From assembly GCF_029227915.1 (NCBI RefSeq), contig NC_079881.1, positions 14,671,501-14,735,500 of the forward strand: a stretch of DNA of 64,000 nucleotides, given 5' to 3'. Shown here piece by piece: positions 1-9,779 of the stretch. The translations under genes and the position numbers were made by a program. Each line of letters begins with the position of its first letter. Positions within the stretch are counted from its first letter, which is position 1. The notes beneath the pieces are model-generated. The model saw only the letters and a list, made by a program, of their open reading frames with translations, searched no databases and was not told where the DNA came from. This stretch comes from Hydractinia symbiolongicarpus. Lineage: Eukaryota > Cnidaria > Hydrozoa > Anthoathecata > Hydractiniidae.

Positions 1-217
1 AGGAATAGAGCGATGGCAACTGTTCTGGGCACCTGGAACCACGTGAATTACGTGTAGACTTCGTATTACGCTGTAAATAACCATATTACAGCTTTGGAAG
101 GCCTGTACACGTAGTTAGCAGCGCTCTGAAAACCTGGCGGTCAGGACAATGACTTAATGTTACGAAGTCCATTGAGATTGAAAGAAATAGAGCGATGGCC
201 ACTTGTCTGGTCTCCTG

Positions 218-231
218 GAACCACGTGGTTC
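218..231. promoter_or_regulatory. Palindromic CACGTG box, GC-arm form (representative)
   Basis: GAACCACGTGGTTC is a perfect 14-bp palindrome centred on CACGTG, followed by another ACGTG 9 bp after the first. The same element sits at the equivalent place in many monomers. In other monomers the arms differ but remain self-complementary, as in AATCACGTGATT. CACGTG is the core recognised by bHLH and bZIP factors in many eukaryotes. Use of this copy as a binding site is inference; this entry is one example of a class. Confidence 0.55.
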
Positions 232-1128
232 ACGTGTAGTCTCCTTATTAGCCCGTAAATGGCCATATTACATGCTTTAAATGCCTGTGCGCACAGTTAG
301 CTGCGTTTTTAGAGCTTGGCGCTCAGGAAAGCGACTTAATACGTCGCAGTCCATTAAGATTAAAAGGAATATACCGATAGCAACTTGTCTGTGCTTGTGG
401 ATCACGTGCTTTACGTGTAGACTCTTTATAAGGTCGTAAATGGCCATATTACAGCCTTGGAATGCCTACATGTAGTTAGCAGCGTTCCGAGAATCTGGCG
501 GTCAGGAAAACGACTTAATGCTTCGAAGTCCATTGAGATTAAAAGGAATATACCGATACCAACTTGTCTGGCCACGTGAAATTACGTGATTTACGTGTAG
601 ACTCCGTATTACGCCGTAAATGGCCATATTACAGCCTTGGAAGGCCTGTACACGAAGTTAGCAGCGTTGTGAGAACCTGGCGGTCAGGAAAACAACTTAA
701 TGCTTAGAAGTCCATTGAGATTGAAAGGAATAGAGCGATGGCCACTTCTCTGGTCTCCTGGAACCACGTGGTTCACGTGTAGTCTCCTTATTAGCCCGTA
801 AATTCCCATATTACATGCTTTAAATGCCTGTGCGCACAGTTAGCAGCGTTTCTAGAGCCTGGCGCTCAGTAAAACGACTTAATACGTCGCAGTTCATTGA
901 GATTAAAAGGAATATACCGATAGCAACTTGTCTGTGCTTGTGGAATCACGTGCTTTACGTGTAGGCTCTTTATAAGGTCGTAAATGACCATATTACAGCC
1001 TTGGAATGCCTGTACACGTAGTTAACAGCGTTTTGAGGGTCTGGCGGTCAGGAAAGCGACTTAATACTTCGAAGTCCATTGAGATTGGAAAGAATAGAGC
1101 GATGGCTACTTGTCTGGGCTCCTGGAAC

Positions 1129-1143
1129 CACGTGAATTACGTG
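1129..1143. promoter_or_regulatory. Double ACGTG box, 9-bp spacing (representative)
   Basis: CACGTGAATTACGTG holds two ACGTG cores whose starts are exactly 9 bp apart. The spacing is kept in the variants CACGTGGTTCACGTG, CACGTGATTTACGTG, CACGTGCTTTACGTG and CACGTGCATTACGTG found across the array. Some monomers that start with TGGCCACGTGAAATTACGTG carry a third core, 10 bp upstream. A regulatory role is not shown; the conserved spacing is what is seen. Confidence 0.5.
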
Positions 1144-1175
1144 TAGACTCCGTATTACGCCGTAAATGGCCATAT

Positions 1176-1196
1176 TACAGCCTTGGAAGGCCTGTA
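1176..1196. repeat. Imperfect dyad, CCTTGGAAGG form (representative)
   Basis: TACAG, then CCTTGGAAGG, then CCTGTA can fold back on itself: TACAG pairs with CTGTA and CCTT with AAGG, leaving a GG turn and one bulged C. This gives a potential nine-pair hairpin or cruciform in most A-type monomers. C- and D-type monomers keep the symmetry with a different core, ACAGGCTTTAAAGGCCTGT (for example 51286-51304). Short dyads are reported to be enriched in centromeric satellites; function here is unproven. Confidence 0.5.
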
Positions 1197-1897
1197 CACG
1201 AAGTTAGCAGCGTTCTGAGAACCTGGCGACTAGGAAAACGACTTAATGCTTCGAATTCCATTGAGATTGGAAGGAATAGAGCGATGGCTACTTGTCTGGG
1301 CTCCTGGAACCACGTGAATTACGTGAAGACTCCGTATAACGCCGTAAATGGCCATATTATAGCCTTGCAATGCCTGTACACGTAATTAGCAGCGTTCTGA
1401 GAACCAGGCGGTCAGGAAAACGATTTAATGCATCGAAGTCCATTGAAATTGAAAGGAATAGAGCGATGGCCACTTATCTGGGCTCGTGGAACCAAGTGGT
1501 TCACGTGTAGTCTCCTTATTAGTCCGTAAATGGCCATATTAGACGCTTTAAAGGCCTGTGCATACAGTTAGCTGCGTTTTTAGAGCTTGGCGCTCAGGAA
1601 AGCGGCTTAATACGTCGCAGTTCATTGAGATTAAAAGGAATATACCGATACCAACTTGTCTGGCCACGTGAAATTACGTGATTTACGTGTAGACTCCGTA
1701 TTACGCCGTAAATGGCCATATTACAGACTTGGAAGGCCTGTAGACGTAGTTAGCAGGGTTTCGAGAGCCTGAGGGCCAGAAAAACGACTTAGTTCTTTGA
1801 AGTCCCTTGAGATTGGAAGGAATATTGAGATGGCCACTTGTCTGGGCACCTGGAACCACGTGAATTACGTGTAGACTCCGTATTGCGCCGTAGATGG

Positions 1898-2067
1898 CCA
1901 TATTACAGCCTTGGAAGGCCTGTACACGAAGTTAGCAGCGTTGTGAGAACCTGCCGGTCAGGAAAACAACTTAATGCTTCGAAGTCCATTGAGATTGAAA
2001 GGAATAGAGCGATGGCCACCTGGAACCACGTGGTTCACGTGTAGTTTCCGTATTAGGCCGTAAATGG
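1898..2067. repeat. 170-bp short monomer (representative of a class)
   Basis: At about 2014-2025 the sequence reads GATGGCCACCTGGAACCACG, whereas full-length monomers read GATGGCCACTTGTCTGGG before the CTGGAACCACG part. Twelve bases are missing just before the CACGTG box. The identical lesion recurs near 2550, 3615, 4695, 6505, 7040, 8105, 9185, 10810, 11875, 13855, 14750, 18655, 20270, 28555, 30540 and 32530, so it arose once and was spread by amplification. The palindromic box itself is intact. Confidence 0.85.
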
Positions 2068-2783
2068 CTATATTACGGCCTTGGAAGGCCTGTACACGAA
2101 GTTAGTAGTGTTCTGAGAACATGGCGTCCAGGAAAACGACTTAATGCTTCGAATTCCATTAAGATTGGAAGGAATATACCGATAGCAACTTGTCTGTGCT
2201 TGTGGAAGCACGTGAATTACGTGAAGACTCCGTATAACGCCGTAAATGGCCATATTATAGCCTTGCAATGCCTGTACACGTAATTAGCAGCGTTCTGAGA
2301 ACCAGGCGGTCAGGAAAACGATTTAATGCATCGAAGTCCATTGAAATTGAAAGGAATAGAGCGATAGCCACTTATCTGGGCTCGTGGAACCAAGTGGTTC
2401 ACGTGTAGTCTCCTTATTAGTCCTTAAATGGCCATATTACACGCTTTAAAGGCCTGCACACAAATTCAGCAGCGTTGTGAGAGCCTGCCGGTCAGGAAAA
2501 CAACTTAATGCTTCGAAGTCCATTGAGATTGAAAGGAATAGAGCGATGGCCACCTGGAACCACGTGGTTCACGTGTAGTCTCCGTATTAGGCCGTAAATG
2601 GCTATATTACGGCCTTGGAAGGCCTGTACACGAAGTTAGTAGTGTTCTGAGAACATGGCGTCCAGGAAAACGACTTAATGCTTCGAATTCCATTGAGATT
2701 GGAAGGAATATACCGATAGCAACTTGTCTGTGCTTGTGGAAACACGTGTTGTACGTGTAGACTCTTTATAAGGTCGTAAATGG

Positions 2784-2952
2784 CCATATTACAGCCTTGC
2801 AATGCCTGTACACGTAATTAGCAGCGTTCTGGGAACCGGGCTGTCAGGAAAACGATTTAATGCATCGAAGTCTATTGAAATTGAAAGGAATAGAGCGATG
2901 GCCACTTATCTGGGCTCGTGGAACCAAGTGGTCCTTATTAGTCCGTAAATGG
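2784..2952. repeat. 169-bp monomer that has lost its CACGTG box
   Basis: The sequence runs GGAACCAAGTGGTCCTTATT, where relatives have AAGTGGTTCACGTGTAG and then TCTCC. The missing 13 bases include the downstream CACGTG, and the upstream box is already degenerate (CCAAGTGG). This monomer therefore has no CACGTG. The same deletion is found near 7418 and 11187, the equivalent places in HOR copies 2 and 3. Confidence 0.8.
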
Positions 2953-3569
2953 CCATATTACACGCTTTAAAGGCCTGTGCATACAGTTAGCTGCGTTTTT
3001 AGAGCTTGGCGCTCAGGAAAGCGACTTAATGCATCGCAGTCCATTAAGATTAAAAGGAATATACCGATAGCAACTTGTCTGTGCTTGTGGAAACACGTGC
3101 TTTACGTGTAGACTCTTTATAAGGTCGTAAATGGCCATATTACAGCCTTGGAATGCCTACACGTAGTTAGCAGCGTTCCGAGAACCTGGCGGTCAGGAAA
3201 ACGACTTAATGCTTCGAAGTCCATTGAGATTAAAAGGAATATACCGATACCAACTTGTCTGGCCACGTGAAATTACGTGATTTACGTGTAGACTCCGTAT
3301 TACGCCGTAAATGGCCATATTACAGACTTGGAAGGCCTGTAGACGTAGTTAGCAGGGTTTCGAGAGCCTGAGGGTCAGAAAAACGACTTAGTTCTTCGAA
3401 GTCCCTTGAGATTGGAAGGAATATTGAGATGGCCACTTGTCTGGGCACCTGGAACCACGTGAATTACGTGTAGACTCCGTATTGCGCCGTAGATGGCCAT
3501 ATTACAGCCTTGGAAAGCCTGTACACGAAGTTAGCAGCGTTGTGAGAACCTGGCGGTCAGGAAAACAAC

Positions 3570-5714
3570 TTAATGCTTCGAAGTCCATTGAGATTGAAAG
3601 GAATAGAGCGATGGCCACCTGGAACCACGTGGTTCACGTGTAGTCTCCGTATTAGGCCGTAAATGGCTATATTACAGCCTTGGAAGGCCTGTACACGAAG
3701 TTAGTAGTGTTCTGAGAACATGGCGTCCAGGAAAACGACTTAATGCTTCGAATTCCATTGAGATTGGAAGGAATATACCGATAGCAACTTGTCTGTGCTT
3801 GTGGAAACACGTGTTTCACGTGTAGACTCTTTATAAGGTCGTTAATGGCCATATTACAGCCTTGGAATGCCTGTACACGTAGTTAGCAGCGTTCTGAGAA
3901 CCTGGCGGTCAGGAAAGCGACTTAATACTTCGAAGTCCATTGAGATTGGAAGAAATAGAACGATGGTTACTTGTCTGGGCTCCTGGAACCACGTGAATTA
4001 CGTGTAGTCTCCTTATTAGTCCGTAAATGGCCATATTACACGCTTTAAAGGCCTGTGCACACAGTTAGTAGCGTTTTTAGAGCTTGGCGCTCAGGAAAGC
4101 AACTTAATACGTCGCAGTCCATTGAGATTAAAAGGAATATACCGATAGCAACTTGTCTGTGCTTGTGGAACCAAGTGGTTCACGTGTAGTCTCCTTATTA
4201 GGCCGTAAATGGCTATATTACAGCCTTGGAAGGCCTGTACACGAAGTTAGCAGCGTTTTTAGAGCCTGGCGCTCAGGAAAACGGCTTAATACGTCGCAGT
4301 CCATTGAGATTAAAAGGAATATACCGATAGCAACTTGTCTGTGCTTGTAGAACCACGTGCATTACGTGTAGACTCTTTATAAGGTCGTATATGGCCATAT
4401 TACAGCCTTGGAATGCCTGTACACGTAGTTAGCAGCGTTCTGAGAACCTGGCGGTCAGGAAAGCGACTTAATACTTCGAAGTCCATTGAGATTGGAAGGA
4501 ATAGAGCGATGGCTACTTGTCTGGGCTCCTGGAGCCACGTTAATTACGTGTAGACTCCGTATTACGCCGTAAATGACCATATTACAGCCTTGGAAGGCCT
4601 GTACACGAAGTTAGCAGCGTTCCGAGAACCTGGCGGTCAGGAAAACAAATTAATGCTTCGAAGTCCATTGAGATTGAAAGGAATAGAGCGATGGCCACCT
4701 GGAACCACGTGGTTCACGTGTAGTCTCCGTATTAGGCCGTAAATGGCTATATTACAGCCTTGGAAGGCCTGTACACGAAGTTAGTAGTGTTCTGAGAACA
4801 TGGCGTCCAGGAAAACGACTTAATGCTTCGAATTCCATTGAGATTGGAAGGAATATACCGATAGCAACTTGTCTGTGCTTGTGGAAACACGTGTTTCACG
4901 TGTAGACTCTTTATAAGGTCGTTAATGGCCATATTACAGCCTTGGAATGCCTGTACACCTAGTTAGCAGCGTTCTGAGAACCTGGCGGTCAGGAAAGCGA
5001 CTTAATACTTCGAAGTCCATTGAGATTGGAAGAAATAGAACGATGGTTACTTGTCTGGGCTCCTGGAACCACGTGAATTACGTGTAGTCTCCTTATTAGT
5101 CCGTAAATGGCCATATTACACGCTTTAAAGGCCTGTGCACACAGTTAGTAGCGTTTTTAGAGCTTGGCGCTCAGGAAAGCGACTTAATACGTCGCAGTCC
5201 ATTGAGATTAAAAGGAATATACCGATAGCAACTTGTCTGTGCTTGTGGAACCAAGTGGTTCACGTGTAGTCTCCTTATTAGGCCGTAAATGGCTATATTA
5301 CAGCCTTGGAAGGCCTGTACACGAAGTTAGCAGCGTTTTTAGAGCCTGGCGCTCAGGAAAACGGCTTAATACGTCGCAGTCCATTGAGATTAAAAGGAAT
5401 ATACCGATAGCAACTTGTCTGTGCTTGTAGAACCACGTGCATTACGTGTAGACTCTTTATAAGGTCGTATATGGCCATATTACAGCCTTGGAATGCCTGT
5501 ACACGTAGTTAGCAGCGTTCTGAGAACCTGGCGGTCAGGAAAGCGACTTAATACTTCGAAGTCCATTGAGATTGGAAGGAATAGAGCGATGGCTACTTGT
5601 CTGGGCTCCTGGAGCCACGTGAATTACGTGTAGACTCCGTATTACGCCGTAAATGACCATATTACAGCCTTGGAAGGCCTGTACACGAAGTTAGCAGCGT
5701 TCCGAGAACCTGGA
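3570..5714. repeat. Nested 1080-bp tandem duplication (6 monomers each)
   Basis: Positions 3570-4649 are repeated at 4650-5714 with a constant shift of 1080 bp. The match begins after a C/A difference at 3569/4649 and ends where one copy reads CCTGGCGGTCAGG and the other CCTGGAGACCAGG near 5714. The unit is five 182-bp monomers plus one 170-bp monomer. I noticed only a few substitutions, for example at 4108, 4549 and 4957, so this duplication is recent compared with monomer divergence. Confidence 0.88.
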
Positions 5715-5838
5715 GACCAGGAAAACGACTTAATGCTTCGAATTCCATTGAGATTGGAAGGAATAGAGCGATGGCTACTTGTCTGGGCTCCTGGAACCAC
5801 GTGAATTATGTGTAGACTCCGTATTACGCTGTAAATGC

Positions 5839-8800
5839 CCATATTATAGCCTTGCAATGCCTGTACACGTAATTAGCAGCGTTCTGAGAACCAGGCGGTC
5901 AGGAAAACGATTTAATGCATCGAAGTCCATTGAAATTGAAAGGAATAGAGCGATGGCCACTTATCTGGGCTCGTGGAACCAAGTGGTTCACGTGTAGTCT
6001 CCTTATTAGTCCGTAAATGGCCATATTAGACGCTTTAAAGGCCTGTGCATACAGTTAGCTGCGTTTTTAGAGCTTGGCGCTCAGGAAAGCGGCTTAATAC
6101 GTCGCAGTTCATTGAGATTAAAAGGAATATACCGATACCAACTTGTCTGGCCACGTGAAATTACGTGATTTACGTGTAGACTCCGTATTACGCCGTAAAT
6201 GGCCATATTACAGACTTGGAAGGCCTGTAGACGTAGTTAGCAGGGTTTCGAGAGCCTGAGGGCCAGAAAAACGACTTAGTTCTTTGAAGTCCCTTGAGAT
6301 TGGAAGGAATATTGAGATGGCCACTTGTCTGGGCACCTGGAACCACGTGAATTACGTGTAGACTCCGTATTGCGCCGTAGATGGCCATATTACAGCCTTG
6401 GAAGGCCTGTACACGAAGTTAGCAGCGTTGTGAGAACCTGCCGGTCAGGAAAACAACTTAATGCTTCGAAGTCCATTGAGATTGAAAGGAATAGAGCGAT
6501 GGCCACCTGGAACCACGTGGTTCACGTGTAGTTTCCGTATTAGGCCGTAAATGGCTATATTACGGCCTTGGAAGGCCTGTACACGAAGTTAGTAGTGTTC
6601 TGAGAACATGGCGTCCAGGAAAACGACTTGATGCTTCGAATTCCATTAAGATTGGAAGGAATATACCGATAGCAACTTGTCTGTGCTTGTGGAAGCACGT
6701 GAATTACGTGAAGACTCCGTATAACGCCGTAAATGGCCATATTATAGCCTTGCAATGCCTGTACACGTAATTAGCAGCGTTCTGAGAACCAGGCGGTCAG
6801 GAAAACGATTTAATGCATCGAAGTCCATTGAAATTGAAAGGAATAGAGCGATAGCCACTTATCTGGGCTCGTGGAACCAAGTGGTTCACGTGTAGTCTCC
6901 TTATTAGTCCTTAAATGGCCATATTACACGCTTTAAAGGCCTGCACACAAATTCAGCAGCGTTGTGAGAGCCTGCCGGTCAGGAAAACAACTTAATGCTT
7001 CGAAGTCCATTGAGATTGAAAGGAATAGAGCGATGGCCACCTGGAACCACGTGGTTCACGTGTAGTCTCCGTATTAGGCCGTAAATGGCTATATTACGGC
7101 CTTGGAAGGCCTGTACACGAAGTTAGTAGTGTTCTGAGAACATGGCGTCCAGGAAAACGACTTAATGCTTCGAATTCCATTGAGATTGGAAGGAATATAC
7201 CGATAGCAACTTGTCTGTGCTTGTGGAAACACGTGTTGTACGTGTAGACTCTTTATAAGGTCGTAAATGGCCATATTACAGCCTTGCAATGCCTGTACAC
7301 GTAATTAGCAGCGTTCTGGGAACCGGGCTGTCAGGAAAACGATTTAATGCATCGAAGTCTATTGAAATTGAAAGGAATAGAGCGATGGCCACTTATCTGG
7401 GCTCGTGGAACCAAGTGGTCCTTATTAGTCCGTAAATGGCCATATTACACGCTTTAAAGGCCTGTGCATACAGTTAGCTGCGTTTTTAGAGCTTGGCGCT
7501 CAGGAAAGCGACTTAATGCATCGCAGTCCATTAAGATTAAAAGGAATATACCGATAGCAACTTGTCTGTGCTTGTGGAAACACGTGCTTTACGTGTAGAC
7601 TCTTTATAAGGTCGTAAATGGCCATATTACAGCCTTGGAATGCCTACACGTAGTTAGCAGCGTTCCGAGAACCTGGCGGTCAGGAAAACGACTTAATGCT
7701 TCGAAGTCCATTGAGATTAAAAGGAATATACCGATACCAACTTGTCTGGCCACGTGAAATTACGTGATTTACGTGTAGACTCCGTATTACGCCGTAAATG
7801 GCCATATTACAGACTTGGAAGGCCTGTAGACGTAGTTAGCAGGGTTTCGAGAGCCTGAGGGTCAGAAAAACGACTTAGTTCTTCGAAGTCCCTTGAGATT
7901 GGAAGGAATATTGAGATGGCCACTTGTCTGGGCACCTGGAACCACGTGAATTACGTGTAGACTCCGTATTGCGCCGTAGATGGCCATATTACAGCCTTGG
8001 AAAGCCTGTACACGAAGTTAGCAGCGTTGTGAGAACCTGGCGGTCAGGAAAACAACTTAATGCTTCGAAGTCCATTGAGATTGAAAGGAATAGAGCGATG
8101 GCCACCTGGAACCACGTGGTTCACGTGTAGTCTCCGTATTAGGCCGTAAATGGCTATATTACAGCCTTGGAAGGCCTGTACACGAAGTTAGTAGTGTTCT
8201 GAGAACATGGCGTCCAGGAAAACGACTTAATGCTTCGAATTCCATTGAGATTGGAAGGAATATACCGATAGCAACTTGTCTGTGCTTGTGGAAACACGTG
8301 TTTCACGTGTAGACTCTTTATAAGGTCGTTAATGGCCATATTACAGCCTTGGAATGCCTGTACACGTAGTTAGCAGCGTTCTGAGAACCTGGCGGTCAGG
8401 AAAGCGACTTAATACTTCGAAGTCCATTGAGATTGGAAGAAATAGAACGATGGTTACTTGTCTGGGCTCCTGGAACCACGTGAATTACGTGTAGTCTCCT
8501 TATTAGTCCGTAAATGGCCATATTACACGCTTTAAAGGCCTGTGCACACAGTTAGTAGCGTTTTTAGAGCTTGGCGCTCAGGAAAGCAACTTAATACGTC
8601 GCAGTCCATTGAGATTAAAAGGAATATACCGATAGCAACTTGTCTGTGCTTGTGGAACCAAGTGGTTCACGTGTAGTCTCCTTATTAGGCCGTAAATGGC
8701 TATATTACAGCCTTGGAAGGCCTGTACACGAAGTTAGCAGCGTTTTTAGAGCCTGGCGCTCAGGAAAACGGCTTAATACGTCGCAGTCCATTGAGATTAA

Positions 8801-9779
8801 AAGGAATATACCGATAGCAACTTGTCTGTGCTTGTAGAACCACGTGCATTACGTGTAGACTCTTTATAAGGTCGTATATGGCCATATTACAGCCTTGGAA
8901 TGCCTGTACACGTAGTTAGCAGCGTTCTGAGAACCTGGCGGTCAGGAAAGCGACTTAATACTTCGAAGTCCATTGAGATTGGAAGGAATAGAGCGATGGC
9001 TACTTGTCTGGGCTCCTGGAGCCACGTGAATTACGTGTAGACTCCGTATTACGCCGTAAATGACCATATTACAGCCTTGGAAGGCCTGTACACGAAGTTA
9101 GCAGCGTTCCGAGAACCTGGCGGTCAGGAAAACAAATTAATGCTTCGAAGTCCATTGAGATTGAAAGGAATAGAGCGATGGCCACCTGGAACCACGTGGT
9201 TCACGTGTAGTCTCCGTATTAGGCCGTAAATGGCTATATTACAGCCTTGGAAGGCCTGTACACGAAGTTAGTAGTGTTCTGAGAACATGGCGTCCAGGAA
9301 AACGACTTAATGCTTCGAATTCCATTGAGATTGGAAGGAATATACCGATAGCAACTTGTCTGTGCTTGTGGAAACACGTGTTTCACGTGTAGACTCTTTA
9401 TAAGGTCGTTAATGGCCATATTACAGCCTTGGAATGCCTGTACACGTAGTTAGCAGCGTTCTGAGAACCTGGCGGTCAGGAAAGCGACTTAATACTTCGA
9501 AGTCCATTGAGATTGGAAGGAATAGAGCGATGGCTACTTGTCTGGGCTCCTGGAGCCACGTGAATTACGTGTAGACTCCGTATTACGCCGTAAATGACCA
9601 TATTACAGCCTTGGAAGGCCTGTACACGAAGTTAGCAGCGTTCCGAGAACCTGGAGACCAGGAAAACGACTTAATGCTTCGAATTCCATTGAGATTGGAA
9701 GGAATAGAGCGATGGCTACTTGTCTGGGCTCCTGGAACCACGTGAATTATGTGTAGACTCCGTATTACGCTGTAAATGC
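5839..9779. repeat. 4487-bp higher-order repeat, copy 2 with 546-bp deletion
   Basis: This block follows copy 1 at a shift of 4487 bp until about 9420, then at a shift of 3941 bp. The difference is 546 bp, exactly three 182-bp monomers, lost from inside the second 1080-bp sub-repeat. No partial monomer is left at the join, as expected from unequal pairing in register between monomers. The block holds 22 monomers and otherwise repeats copy 1, including the 169- and 170-bp monomers. Confidence 0.88.

Larger units (their letters stand above)
1..1351. repeat. Mixed A/B satellite monomers, left edge
   Basis: About seven and a half monomers alternate between subfamily A (AATAGAGCGATGG) and subfamily B (AATATACCGATAGC). 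No full neighbouring copy of this segment is in the window. The stretch around 660-1000, marked by the rare diagnostic box GCTTAGAAG followed by CTCCTGGAACCACGTGG, has relatives near 28.8-29.1, 30.8-31.1 and 32.8-33.1 kb, inside the 1986-bp unit. The left end is cut by the window, so this may be the tail of a longer unit. Confidence 0.85.
1352..5838. repeat. 4487-bp higher-order repeat, copy 1 (25 monomers)
   Basis: This block matches the sequence 4487 bp downstream nearly base for base, starting at 1352 (matching 5839), where a G/C difference marks the left limit. It contains 25 monomers at landmark steps of 182, 180, 170 and 169 bp. Four distinctive 170-bp monomers (1898-2067, 2432-2601, 3497-3666, 4577-4746) and one 169-bp monomer (2784-2952) act as markers. 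Its last third includes an internal 1080-bp duplication. Confidence 0.9.

Noticed and set aside
1081-1262. Internal RNA polymerase III promoter, hence a tRNA-derived SINE
   Set aside because: GCTTCGAAGTCC slightly resembles a B box, but the match is incomplete, no convincing A box lies at the right distance upstream, and there is no terminator tract or tail. The box also changes to ACGTCGCAG and ACATCGTAG in other subfamilies.
1110-1385. Recurrent open frames of 65-96 codons on the plus strand
   Set aside because: The same frame recurs in most monomers, typically opening at a TTG and closing at the TAG of ACGTGTAG in the next monomer. Because 182 is not a multiple of three, the frame shifts with each monomer and no long frame can form. 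There is no domain, no ATG in the typical case and no third-codon-position bias that I can see; the frame is a by-product of the repeat.
1701-1901. Recurrent minus-strand open frames of 60-76 codons beginning with ATGGCCAT
   Set aside because: Their ATG lies in the palindromic landmark ATGGCCAT that every monomer has. They are copied with the HORs and overlap the plus-strand frames, so similarity between copies reflects duplication and not coding constraint.
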